Shown one piece after another: positions 50,246 through 58,234 of a DNA stretch of 64,000 bases; position 1 is the first letter of the stretch; each line of letters starts with the position of its first letter. The stretch covers positions 53,044 through 117,043 of the forward strand of contig NZ_JBFBCI010000023.1 in NCBI RefSeq assembly GCF_040683095.1. The letters are read 5' to 3'. The position numbers were made by a program, and so were the translations under genes. This DNA comes from Sphaerisporangium sp040683095 (GTDB lineage: Bacteria > Actinomycetota > Actinomycetes > Streptosporangiales > Streptosporangiaceae). The notes beneath the pieces were generated by a model that worked only from the letters and a program-made list of their open reading frames with translations, searched no databases and had not been told where the DNA came from.

Positions 50246-50862
50246 GCCCGCGGTTCCGGCGCTGCGGCGACGGCGCCGTCCTGGTGGAGGTGGGCGGCGC
50301 GGCGGAGGTGCTCGCCCTGTACGACACGCTCGCCGCCGACCCCCCGCCCGGGGTCACCGACATCCTGCCCGCCGCGCGCACCCTGCTCGTCCGGTTCGAG
50401 CCCCCCGCCGACCGGGGGTCGGTCGAGTCGGCGGTCCTGAACGCCCGCCCGGCCCCGGGACGGCGCGCGGCGGCGGGCGAGGTGACGGTCCCCGTCGTGT
50501 ACGACGGCGCCGACCTCACCGACGTCGCCGGGCTGACCGGCATGTCCGAGCGCGAGGTGGTCGAGGCGCACACCGGCACGCTGTGGACGGTGGCGTTCTC
50601 CGGCTTCGCCCCCGGGTTCGCCTACCTGGTCGGCGGCAACCCCCGGCTGCGCGTCCCCCGCAGGACCGAGTCGCGCGTGCGGGTGCCGGCCGGGGCGGTG
50701 GCGCTGGCGGCGGGGTTCAGCGCGGTGTACCCGCGCGAGTCCCCCGGCGGCTGGCGGCTCATCGGCCGCACGGAGCTGACGGTCTGGGACGTCGCCGCCG
50801 ACCCGCCCGCGCTGCTGCGACCCGGCGCGCGCGTCCGGTTCGTGGAGGCCGGCCGTGGGTGA
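50242..50862 (+). CDS. pxpB: 5-oxoprolinase subunit B
   Basis: A 206-aa KipI/allophanate-hydrolase-subunit-1-type protein starting GTG 50242 (GTGA overlap). Features are FRRCGDGAVLVEVG, the central VPVVYDGADLTDVAGLTG and the cyclophilin-like core LWTVAFSGFAPGFAYLVG plus VPRRTESRVRVPAGAVALA. It forms the PxpBC module that activates the substrate with ATP. In Bacillus the homologue inhibits a sporulation kinase; no kinase target is suggested here because pxpA and pxpC flank it. Confidence 0.93.
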   Translation: MSPRFRRCGDGAVLVEVGGAAEVLALYDTLAADPPPGVTDILPAARTLLVRFEPPADRGSVESAVLNARPAPGRRAAAGEVTVPVVYDGADLTDVAGLTGMSEREVVEAHTGTLWTVAFSGFAPGFAYLVGGNPRLRVPRRTESRVRVPAGAVALAAGFSAVYPRESPGGWRLIGRTELTVWDVAADPPALLRPGARVRFVEAGRG

Positions 50863-51745
50863 GACGTTCCGCCTGCTGGAGGTGGTCGCGACCGGGCCGC
50901 TGGCGAGCGTGCAGGATCTCGGGCGTCCCGGGCGGGGCGATCTCGGGGTGGGACGCTCCGGCGCGGCCGACCGGGGCTCGCTGCGGCTGGCCAACCGGCT
51001 GCTGGCCAACCCCGAGGGCGCGGCGGCGCTGGAGGTGACGCTGGGCGGCCTGGCCGTACGCGCGCATGGCGACCTGCTGGTCGCGCTGAGCGGCGCGCCG
51101 TGCCCGGGGACCGTGATCGAGGCGTCCGGGCGGGCGCGCGGCATCGGCCATCACGCCGTCGAGCGCCTGCCGGACGGGGCGACGCTGCGGCTCGGGGTGC
51201 CGAGGTACGGCCTGCGCACGTACGTCGCGGTCCGGGGTGGGCTGGACGTGCCCGAGGTGCTCGGGTCTCGGGCCACGGACGTCATGGCGGGGCTCGGCCC
51301 GGACCTGCTCCGGGCCGGCGCGCTGCTGCCGGTGGGCCCGCCGCCGGGCCGCTTCCCCGGCGTGGACCTGGCGGCGGTCGCCGAGCCGCGCGACGACGTG
51401 CCCGTCCTCGCCGTCCTGCCGGGGCCGCGGGACGACTGGTTCGCCTCGGGCGCGCTGCGGGCGCTGTGCGCGGAGCCGTACGAGGTGACGGCGGACAGCA
51501 ACCGGGTCGGCATGCGGCTGCGCGGGCCGGTCCTCGAACGCGTGCGGGACGGGGAGCTCCCCCCGGAGGGCATGGTGCCGGGGGCCCTCCAGGTGCCGCC
51601 GTCAGGGCAGCCGACGCTCTTCCTGGCCGACCACCCGGTGACCGGCGGCTATCCGGTGATCGCGGTGGTGCGCACGCGGGACGTGGACCGCGCGGCGCAG
51701 GTCCGCCCGGGGCAGCGGGTCCGGTTCCGGCTGAGCGCGGACTAG
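50855..51745 (+). CDS. pxpC: 5-oxoprolinase subunit C
   Basis: A 296-aa KipA/allophanate-hydrolase-subunit-2-type protein; GTG 50855 overlaps pxpB by 8 bp. Key segments: VQDLGRPGRGDLGVGRSGAAD (with the family's Asp-Leu-Gly-Arg), LRLANRLLANPEGAAALEVTLGG, YVAVRGGLDVPEVLGSRATD and FLADHPVTGGYPVIAVV. It completes the ATP-dependent 5-oxoprolinase. Followed by a dense set of hairpins that ends the operon. Confidence 0.93.
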   Translation: MGETFRLLEVVATGPLASVQDLGRPGRGDLGVGRSGAADRGSLRLANRLLANPEGAAALEVTLGGLAVRAHGDLLVALSGAPCPGTVIEASGRARGIGHHAVERLPDGATLRLGVPRYGLRTYVAVRGGLDVPEVLGSRATDVMAGLGPDLLRAGALLPVGPPPGRFPGVDLAAVAEPRDDVPVLAVLPGPRDDWFASGALRALCAEPYEVTADSNRVGMRLRGPVLERVRDGELPPEGMVPGALQVPPSGQPTLFLADHPVTGGYPVIAVVRTRDVDRAAQVRPGQRVRFRLSAD

Positions 51746-51753
51746 AAGGGCGT

Positions 51754-51821
51754 TTCCGGCCGGAACGGTTCTGGGCCTGCGGGGTGACGCCGCAGGCGGC
51801 CGTGACCGCGTCACGGCCGCC
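51754..51821. terminator. Three consecutive hairpins between pxpC and the GDSL gene
   Basis: TTCCGGCCGGAA (51754-51765, palindrome), GCCTGCGG/CCGCAGGC (51775-51797, 7-nt loop) and GGCGGCCGTGAC/GTCACGGCCGCC (51795-51821, 12-bp stem, 3-nt loop) follow one another between converging genes. The last is the strongest; the second and third share three bases so they compete. Confidence 0.75.
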
Positions 51822-51947
51822 CTTCGCGATCGGGCACGCGCCCGGGCACATGGCGATCACCGATGCCCGGGACGCGACGTACGTCGTGCCGTGATTCCCG
51901 GCGAATCCCGACGAATCCCGGCGGCTCCCAGTGGCTCCTGAGGTCCG

Positions 51948-52799
51948 CTACCAGCCGAAGCCGGCGGCGTAGGTCACCGAGGCGAGCACCTGCTGGCCGG
52001 TGGTGTTGGGGTGGAAGTAGTCCCAGGTGCTGATCTGGGAGAGGGCGAACGGGTAGCTGAACACCGCGCCGCCGTCGTACTTGCAGGTCGCCACCTCGCC
52101 GCACACGCGGGCGAGCACGGCGTTGTAGTCGGCGACGCGCTGGTGCACGCGGTCGCGCCGCTCGACGTCGGCGGCGCTGGTGGAGCGGGGGTTGGCGAGC
52201 AGCGACTGGCAGATGCCGAACGCCGCCCAGGCCGTGCGGGCGGCGGTGTTGTCCTTGCCGACCTCCCACAGCCGCTTCACGTCGGGGACGCTGGCGACGA
52301 AGATCGACGCGCCGGGAAGGCCGGTGGTGAGCGTGCTCATCGCCGAGCGGAACCGGGCCTCGAAGTCGGCGACCGAGGTCATCGTGGACTCCGAGGAGGT
52401 GCACGCGTCGTTGGCGCCGATGAGGATCGTGACATAACCGACGCGCTGGGAGACGGCCTGCTGGGCCTGGGCGGTCATGTCGGCGACCACGGCGCCCGTC
52501 TTGCCGTCGTTGTAGGCGACGAGGGACGGGGAGACGTTGCGGACGCGCAGGTAGTGGCTGTTGACGGACGTGGTGGACCCGGTGGACCACGACCGTGACG
52601 GGCAGTCGACGTAGAACCCGCACGCGTTGAAGCCGCGGGTGATCGAGTCGCCCATCGAGGCGATGGACGTGGGGACGGGCGGCGCGGCGGCGACGGCGGG
52701 CGCGGGAGCGGCGACCACGGCGACGACGGCCAGCAGGCTGACGAGTGTGGTGAGGACGGCGAGGACGCGAAGGCTGAGGGTGGGGGGTGGGGTGGGCAA
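51948..52799 (-). CDS. Secreted SGNH/GDSL hydrolase
   Basis: A 283-aa esterase-like protein. The start is TTG 52797-52799, supported by GGAGG 5 nt upstream and an immediate signal peptide (VLAVLTTLVSLLAVVAVVAAP). SGNH blocks: SMGDSITRG (nucleophile Ser near residue 50), the Gly in block II (GKTGAVVAD), GANDAC (block III Asn) and DYFHPN (block V Asp-His). Conserved Cys residues (ACGFYVDC and GICQSL, VCGEVATC) suggest disulfides. Substrate is unknown; relatives act on lipids or acetylated polysaccharides, the latter fitting the adjacent chitinase. Confidence 0.9.
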   Translation of the reverse strand: MPTPPPTLSLRVLAVLTTLVSLLAVVAVVAAPAPAVAAAPPVPTSIASMGDSITRGFNACGFYVDCPSRSWSTGSTTSVNSHYLRVRNVSPSLVAYNDGKTGAVVADMTAQAQQAVSQRVGYVTILIGANDACTSSESTMTSVADFEARFRSAMSTLTTGLPGASIFVASVPDVKRLWEVGKDNTAARTAWAAFGICQSLLANPRSTSAADVERRDRVHQRVADYNAVLARVCGEVATCKYDGGAVFSYPFALSQISTWDYFHPNTTGQQVLASVTYAAGFGW

Positions 52800-52875
52800 G
52801 CGGGCCTCCTGGGGCTGGTCCCCCGTGGCAACGGTTGATCAGAATGTCAGCCCGCTTTGCCTGATTTACAAGCTC

Positions 52876-52903
52876 ACATTACAAATTACTGACTCGTAGG
52901 TAA
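52876..52903 (-). promoter_or_regulatory. Candidate promoter of the GDSL gene
   Basis: On the minus strand TTACCT and TAATGT are separated by 16 bp, in an AT-rich patch just after the chitinase terminator and about 75 bp before the GDSL start codon. Confidence 0.4.
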
Positions 52904-52911
52904 CATAGGTC

Positions 52912-52943
52912 GGGTCTCGGCACGGGCGCCCGTGCCGAGACCC
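52912..52943 (-). terminator. Perfect 32-bp palindrome, terminator of the chitinase gene
   Basis: The 16-bp arms (5' arm GGGTCTCGGCACGGGC) are exactly complementary with no unpaired centre. It lies 106 bp beyond the chitinase stop codon and just before the GDSL promoter. Confidence 0.75.
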
Positions 52944-53049
52944 CGAAGACCGGGCGAAACACCCGCGACCAGCACGGGAGCATCCCGGAAACCGAACGAC
53001 CGGCCGCCCGTGAGGACGACCGGCCGAGCGGCTCCTGACTCCTCGCCCC

Positions 53050-55611
53050 TTACCTCAGCGCGGCGTCCAGGGCGCCGGTGAGCGTGCCCGGGTCACCGGA
53101 CATCTCCCAGATCATCGCCCCGAGCAGGTTCTTCGACCGCAGCCACGCGGCCTTCTTCTGGATCGACCACGTGTCGTCGAAGCTCCACCACTGCCCGCCG
53201 TTGCCGGTGTAGCAGTACGTGGCCACCGCGACCTCGTCGTGCCGCACGGTGCAGCCCGGCACGCTCGCCACGAGGTTGGCGTAGCCGCGCGTGCCCGCCT
53301 CCTCCTGGAACTGGCCAGGCGCCGCGCCGGTCGCCGACTGCCACTCGCCGAACTTGCCGCCGTCCGCCACGCCCTGCCAGCCGCGCCCGTAGTAGGCGAG
53401 GCCGATGGTCAGCTTGCGGGGGTTCACCCCGGCCTGGAGGTACACGTTGATCGCGTTCTCCACGCTGAAGTGGAAGCTGTACGGGTCGTCGGCGTCGGCG
53501 TACAGGTTGCCCTGGTGACCGGTCCGGTTCGGCTCCCAGGAGTTGTCGCTGCCCGAGCCGTGGAAGTCGTAGCCCTGCACGTTGAAGATGTCCAGGGACT
53601 TGGCGACCTCCGGCAGGTCCCAGCCGGCGGCGATCTTCGCCGGGTCGGCCGGGGTGAACGCGGTGAGCTGGTACCGCTTGCCGGTCTCCAGCGTCAGCGC
53701 GTCGAGCTGACGGCGGAACTCGGCGATCAGCAGCGTGTTGCCGGCCTTGTCGTTCGGGCTGACGTGGTTGCCCGGGTGGCCCTCGGCGCCCGGCCACTCC
53801 CAGTCGAGGTCGATGCCGTCGAAGATGCCCGCGGCGCTGCCGGGGCCGCCTGCGCCGTTGTAGACGGGCAGGTTGCCCTTGATGTAGGTGTCGATGCAGG
53901 AGGCCACGAACTTCTTGCGCGCGGCGTCGGTGGCCGCCACGTCCGAGAAGTACTTCGAGTACGTCCAGCCGCCGATCGAGATGAGGATCTTGATGTTGGG
54001 GTACTTGGCCTTGAGCTTCTTGAGCTGGTTGTAGTTGCCGCGCAGGCTCTCCCAGCCGGTGTCGCCCTGGCCGTCCACCGACTGCGCGGCGCTCATCGGC
54101 CGCCCGTAGTCGGCGTCGGCGTCGCCCGCGCCGTCGCCCTGGTTCGGGTCCTGCGGGTTGGTCGTGGTGCCCCGGGTCACGCCCTGCAGGCAGGTCAGGT
54201 TCTGCGGGTCGATGTTGGCGAACGCGTAGTTCAGATGGGTCAGCTTGGCGGCGGCGCCCGTCGTGTCCAGGTTCTTGACGAAGTACTGGCGGCCGTAGAT
54301 GCCCCACTGCACGAAGTAGCCGACCCGCGCGTAGCCGCTGCCGATGATGTCGGTCGTGCTGACCTTGAGCGCGGCGCTCGGCGCGGACAGGTTGTCGTAC
54401 AGGTCACGCGCCCGCACGGTGAAGGTGTACTCGGTGGACGGCGACAGGCCGGTGACCGTCGCCGAGGTGCCGATGACGCTGGCGGCCAGGGCCGACCCGT
54501 TGTAGACGTCGTACCCGGCCACGCCCTTGTTGTCGGTGGAGGCGGTCCACGCGAGCGCGATCTCGGCGGGGCCGGTGGACGTGCTGCGCAGGCCGGTGGG
54601 GACGGTCGGCGCCTGGGTGTCGTCGGCCGGGTTGCTCGTCGTCACCGACAGGGCGGCGCTCGCCGGGGACAGGTTGCCCTTGCGGTCCTTGGCCTTCACC
54701 GTGAACGAGTACGCGGTGTTCGGGGTGAGGCCGGTCACGGTGGTGCTGGTGCCGGTCACCTCGGCGGCGAGGGCGGTGCCCCGGAAGACCTGGTAGCCCG
54801 TGACCGGCAGGCTGCCGCCGGTGGAGGCGTCCCACGCCAGCGAGACGGTCCTGGTCGTCTTGACCGGCGAGCGCAGGTTTCCGGGCGCGCCGGGCGGGGT
54901 GTCGGCGGCGCCGTCGCAGCGCACGTCGTTGACCCGGCAGTTCGAGGGCGAGGCCGACGCGCTGCTCAGCGTGAACGACGGGCTGTACGGCTCGGTGCTC
55001 CGGTTCGCGGCGACCGTCGTGTTGTAGTAGACGGGGGTGAGCGTGACGTGGGTGCCGCTCTGGCTGATCGTCGCGTTCTGCGCGCCGCTCGCGGTGACGC
55101 CCGAGGGCAGGTCGAACGTGATCGTCCAGCCGTTCAGCGCGGTGGCGGTGTTGTTGTTGACGACGTACGTGCCGGTCGTCCCCGAGGCGGAGTAGATCGC
55201 GGTCAGCGGCGCCGGGGGCGGCGGGTCTTCTCCGCTGCCGTCACAGTTGGCGCCACCGATCGTGCAGTTCGCCGGCTGGGCCGCCGCGCTCAACGTGAAC
55301 GCCGGGCTGTACGGCTCGGTGTTCCCGCCCGGCTGGACTGTGGCGATGTAGTACGCCGGGTTGAGCGTCACGCGGGTCCCGCTCTGGGTGGCGGTGGCGT
55401 TCTGCGGGTTGGAGACGGTCACTCCGGCGGGAAGGTCGAACTGGATCGACCAGCCGGTCACGGCGGTGGTGCCCGGGTTGCTCACGACGAACTTGCCCTG
55501 GGTGCCGGTCAGGGTGAACGCCGCGGTGAGGCGGGCCGCCGCCGCGTTCGCGGGGATCGCAAGGGCGGTCGCCACGAGCGCGAGCAGCAGTACAACGGAG
55601 AATCGGCGCAT
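53050..55611 (-). CDS. Secreted GH18 chitinase with two CBM2-like and two FnIII domains
   Basis: An 853-aa exported chitinase. Signal peptide to about residue 25; two carbohydrate-binding modules of CBM2-like type (about 27-128 and 135-240: GWSIQFDLPAGVTVSNPQNA, GWTITFDLPSGVTASGAQNA); two FnIII domains (about 245-335 and 340-430). The GH18 barrel (about 435-853) carries the catalytic DxxDxDxE signature FDGIDLDWEWPG with proton donor E605. SIGGWTYSKYFSD and MIWEMSGDPG are other family blocks. Duplicated binding and FnIII modules indicate action on crystalline chitin. Expression is probably gated by the 17-bp palindrome 17 bp upstream of the start. Confidence 0.94.
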   Translation of the reverse strand: MRRFSVVLLLALVATALAIPANAAAARLTAAFTLTGTQGKFVVSNPGTTAVTGWSIQFDLPAGVTVSNPQNATATQSGTRVTLNPAYYIATVQPGGNTEPYSPAFTLSAAAQPANCTIGGANCDGSGEDPPPPAPLTAIYSASGTTGTYVVNNNTATALNGWTITFDLPSGVTASGAQNATISQSGTHVTLTPVYYNTTVAANRSTEPYSPSFTLSSASASPSNCRVNDVRCDGAADTPPGAPGNLRSPVKTTRTVSLAWDASTGGSLPVTGYQVFRGTALAAEVTGTSTTVTGLTPNTAYSFTVKAKDRKGNLSPASAALSVTTSNPADDTQAPTVPTGLRSTSTGPAEIALAWTASTDNKGVAGYDVYNGSALAASVIGTSATVTGLSPSTEYTFTVRARDLYDNLSAPSAALKVSTTDIIGSGYARVGYFVQWGIYGRQYFVKNLDTTGAAAKLTHLNYAFANIDPQNLTCLQGVTRGTTTNPQDPNQGDGAGDADADYGRPMSAAQSVDGQGDTGWESLRGNYNQLKKLKAKYPNIKILISIGGWTYSKYFSDVAATDAARKKFVASCIDTYIKGNLPVYNGAGGPGSAAGIFDGIDLDWEWPGAEGHPGNHVSPNDKAGNTLLIAEFRRQLDALTLETGKRYQLTAFTPADPAKIAAGWDLPEVAKSLDIFNVQGYDFHGSGSDNSWEPNRTGHQGNLYADADDPYSFHFSVENAINVYLQAGVNPRKLTIGLAYYGRGWQGVADGGKFGEWQSATGAAPGQFQEEAGTRGYANLVASVPGCTVRHDEVAVATYCYTGNGGQWWSFDDTWSIQKKAAWLRSKNLLGAMIWEMSGDPGTLTGALDAALR

Positions 55612-55627
55612 GTGGGAGCTCTTTCCT

Positions 55628-55644
55628 TTAGGAAAGTTTCCTAA
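55628..55644 (-). promoter_or_regulatory. Palindromic operator at the chitinase start
   Basis: TTAGGAAA-G-TTTCCTAA (55628-55644) is a perfect inverted repeat about one central base; an overlapping CTTTCC-TTTA-GGAAAG (55621-55636) extends it toward the start codon. Placed in the 5' untranslated or -10 region, it would allow strict repression. It is unlike the DasR site I would expect for chitinases, so a ROK- or GntR-type repressor is inferred. Confidence 0.55.
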
Positions 55645-55739
55645 GAGTTGCGTGCAACATAACTCCGGGCCAACCCTTGAGCAAGACCCAAAACGGCCGG
55701 GCGTCCCGCGAAGAGGATCGACTCGAACGTCAGCGCGGT

Positions 55740-55928
55740 CACCGGCAGCGAACGTTCGACCGGTGGTACCCCGACGGCGGCTACCCCGCCAACTCGATCG
55801 CCGTGCTCGCCGGCCTCAGCACCCCTGAGCTGACCGTCCAGATCGACGGCATGGCCGCCGTCCCCACCCCGGTCGCGTCGGAGATGGCGAACAGCGACCT
55901 CATGCACGAAATCATGGAAGCCGTCTGA
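55740..55928 (+). pseudogene. C-terminal remnant of a RidA (YjgF) family gene
   Basis: The frame ending at 55928 encodes FDRWYPDGGYPANSIAVLAG followed by LSTPELTVQIDGMAAVPTPV. This is the final strand-helix-strand of RidA-family proteins with the usual P.NS.AV.AGL.TPEL.V.I.G layout. The N-terminal two-thirds, including the substrate-binding Arg region upstream, are missing. Sequence before about 55740 is Arg/Gln-rich and looks non-coding, with only a TTG start at 55677. I read it as a decayed gene fragment left beside the chitinase promoter. A short functional protein is possible but lacks support. Confidence 0.45.
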
Positions 55929-56162
55929 CCCGAGACAGCGCTCGGGCCCCGGGGACGAGGCCCGAGGACAAGGCCCGGGGACAAGCTCCGGGGACGCGAC
56001 GAAGCCGGGCCGCGGCCGACGACGAGGCCGAGGGGCCGACCGAGGACGGGGGGCGAGGCCGAGGGCCAGCCAGGGACGGGGACGAGGTCGAGGGGCCGGC
56101 CGGGGACGCGGGACGAGTGACACCCGGGGCCGGGCACGGCCGGGCGGGGCGGGTGACGAAGA

Positions 56163-57188
56163 ATGCGAGGTGTGACGACATCGCCGTCTCCGACTCCGTC
56201 TCCGGGTGACCTCCCGGAGGGCTTCCCCTCCGGCATGGTGACCGCCGAACCCGCTCTGGTCACGAAAGCCCTGGCCGAAGTGTCCGCCATCGGGCCGTAT
56301 TTCGAGATCTCGTCCGACGCCGGGCGTGAGGACGAGCCGCTCTGGCGGCCTCTGCGCGAGCTGTCCCGCGACACCGAGGCCCTGCGCGCCCGGATCACCG
56401 ACTACAGGCGGCGGCTGGGCGTCCGGGAGGACCGGGTCGCGGCGTCCATCCTGTTCCAGGGGCTCGCGGCCCGCATGTGGTCCCCAGTGGTCGGCACGGT
56501 CAGCGCGTACGGCCTGCTCCCGGCCACCGTGTCCGAACACCTGCTGTGGCGCCCGGTCCCGACCGGACCGCTGCCTCTGTGGGCGCCGCCCTCCACCATG
56601 CGCTGGCTCGTCCTCCCATCCCTCGCGACCGGTGCAGCCCCCGAAACCAGCCCGGCCCCCGCCCCCGGGACAGGCCCGGCCCCCGCCTCTGAAGCCAGTC
56701 CGGCCTTCGGCCCTGGAATCGGCCTGACCCTGGCCCCCGGAACCGGCGCCGCGCCCGCCGGTGCGGCCGGAATCATCGGAGGACCCGGCACGGGAAACGG
56801 TCAGGTGGCCGAGCTGGTCTACCGGACCGTCGTGACCGAAATGCTGGAACCCCTGGCCGAAGCCTTCCGCAGTGTGAGCAAGATCGCGAGCGGGCTGCTG
56901 TGGGGCAATGCCGGCTCCGCGCTGGCCGGCATCCTGCGCACGCTGCCGCAAGCCCGGCCCGACCTCGCGCCGCGCGCGGCACGCCTGGTGGGCGACGTGC
57001 TGCGGCTCGGCGTCCTCGCGGGGACCGGCCGGCTCGCGGAGCCCGCGCCCGGTACACACCTGTTCGTCCGGTCGAGCTGCTGCCTGTACTACCGCGTCCA
57101 GCCCGGCGGCTACTGCGACGACTGCGCCCTGATCCCCACCGCCGACCGGGCGGCCCAGTGGGCACGCCTGACAGGAGGCCCCCTGTGA
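56163..57188 (+). CDS. FhuF-like (2Fe-2S) protein, probable ferric-siderophore reductase
   Basis: A 341-aa protein starting ATG 56163 (ATG 56235 is an alternative). A helical N-terminal part (about 25-140) contains AARMWSPVVGTVSAYGLLP, an FhuF-type segment. A low-complexity Pro/Ala/Gly/Thr insert of about 50 residues (155-205) separates it from the C-terminal part. This ends with the FhuF cluster motif SSCCLYYRVQPGGYCDDC, the Cys-Cys...Cys-x2-Cys that binds a [2Fe-2S] centre. Such proteins release iron from ferric siderophores in the cytosol. No siderophore genes are seen, but the next protein is a metal-receptor-like domain. The unusual insert is probably disordered. Confidence 0.78.
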   Translation: MRGVTTSPSPTPSPGDLPEGFPSGMVTAEPALVTKALAEVSAIGPYFEISSDAGREDEPLWRPLRELSRDTEALRARITDYRRRLGVREDRVAASILFQGLAARMWSPVVGTVSAYGLLPATVSEHLLWRPVPTGPLPLWAPPSTMRWLVLPSLATGAAPETSPAPAPGTGPAPASEASPAFGPGIGLTLAPGTGAAPAGAAGIIGGPGTGNGQVAELVYRTVVTEMLEPLAEAFRSVSKIASGLLWGNAGSALAGILRTLPQARPDLAPRAARLVGDVLRLGVLAGTGRLAEPAPGTHLFVRSSCCLYYRVQPGGYCDDCALIPTADRAAQWARLTGGPL

Positions 57189-57204
57189 CCCGCCACTTGC
57201 GGGC

Positions 57205-57330
57205 GATAACTCCCCGCCCACACCGCCACCGGCCCGGGGAACGTCCCCGCCTGAACCACCACCGGCGCGCGGAACGTCTCCACGTGAACCACCGCCGCCC
57301 TTCGGAACGTCCCCGTGCCGACCACCGCCT
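57205..57330. repeat. 33-bp tandem repeat between FhuF-like and receptor genes
   Basis: Degenerate 33-bp units start at 57205, 57238, 57271 and 57304, each carrying a version of GGAACGTCCCCG...GAACCACCACC. The region is non-coding between two co-directional genes. The unit is a multiple of three, as for the other minisatellites here, although no gene needs frame. Confidence 0.75.
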
Positions 57331-57348
57331 AGGGCCAGGAGGTCCGTC

Positions 57349-58215
57349 GTGAACGCGCATGCACGGCTCGCCGAGGACGATCTCGGTCTGCCCGTCCCCC
57401 TGCCCGCGCGGGTGCGCCGGGTCGTCTCCCTGGTGCCCTCGCTGACCGAGTCGATCGCGGCCACGGCGCCCGGCCTGCTCGTCGGCGCCACCGACTGGTG
57501 CTCGCACCCGGAGGACCTCGACGTCGCCCGCGTGCGCGGCACCAAGAACCCCGACGTCGCGGCCGTGATCGCGCTCGCCCCCGACCTGGTCGTGGCCAAC
57601 GAGGAGGAGAACCGGGTCCCCGACCTCGACGCGCTGCGCGCGGCGGGCGTGCCGGTCTGGGTCACCGACGTGCGGACGCTCGACGACGCGCTGTCCTCGC
57701 TGCGGCGCATGCTGACCGGTGCGCTGGGTCTGCCGGAGCCGCCATGGCTGACCGCCGCCGAACGCGCCTGGCAGGAGGCCGGCGACGTCGCGCGCACGCC
57801 GCAGGAGGGCTGGGACGCCACGCGCGGGGACGTCACCCGCACCCAGCAGGAGGCCGGAGACCTCACGCGCACGCGGCGGGCCGTGATCCCGGTGTGGCGC
57901 AAGCCGTGGATGGTCGCCGGGCGGGACACCTTCCTCGGCGACGTGCTCCTGCGCCTGGGCGTCGAGAACATCTACGCCGGCCATCCGGAGCGGTACCCGA
58001 AGATCCCGCTGCCCGAGTTGCTCGCGACCGCCCCCGACCTGGTCGTACTGCCGGACGAGCCGTACCGGTTCACCGCCGACGACGGCCCGGGGTTCTTCCC
58101 CGGCGTCCCTGCGGCGCTCGTGAGCGGCCGCCACCTCACCTGGTACGGGCCGTCGCTGGCCGAGGCGCCGGGCGTACTCGCCGAGGCGCTGCGCCTTGCC
58201 GCTCCAGCGCCCTGA
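57349..58215 (+). CDS. Cytosolic helical-backbone metal-receptor (BtuF-like) protein
   Basis: A 288-aa protein starting GTG 57349 with GGAGG 6 nt upstream. It has the helical-backbone metal-receptor fold of class III binding proteins (RRVVSLVPSLTESIAA, PDLVVANEEENRVPDLDALRAAG, ENIYAGHPERYPKIPLPELLATAPDLVVL) but no signal peptide or lipobox, so it would stay in the cytosol. Residues about 140-175 hold repeated AGDVARTPQE/RGDVTRTQQE/AGDLTRTRR units, an insertion typical of slippage. Cytosolic members are of unknown role; with the FhuF-like neighbour, handling a metal chelate or corrinoid is a reasonable guess. Confidence 0.82.
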   Translation: MNAHARLAEDDLGLPVPLPARVRRVVSLVPSLTESIAATAPGLLVGATDWCSHPEDLDVARVRGTKNPDVAAVIALAPDLVVANEEENRVPDLDALRAAGVPVWVTDVRTLDDALSSLRRMLTGALGLPEPPWLTAAERAWQEAGDVARTPQEGWDATRGDVTRTQQEAGDLTRTRRAVIPVWRKPWMVAGRDTFLGDVLLRLGVENIYAGHPERYPKIPLPELLATAPDLVVLPDEPYRFTADDGPGFFPGVPAALVSGRHLTWYGPSLAEAPGVLAEALRLAAPAP

Positions 58216-58222
58216 CCTGCAC

Positions 58223-58228
58223 TAATCT
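58223..58228 (+). promoter_or_regulatory. -10 element of the mgtC-like gene (leaderless)
   Basis: TAATCT (58223-58228) is 6 nt from ATG 58235, right after the stop of the preceding gene; no ribosome site is present. Confidence 0.45.
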
Positions 58229-58234
58229 GGGTCG

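Noticed and set aside
55641..57971. 776-codon minus-strand frame opposite the FhuF-like and receptor genes
   Set aside because: Repetitive Arg/Pro stretches typical of antisense; the FhuF cysteine motif and receptor fold lie on the plus strand.
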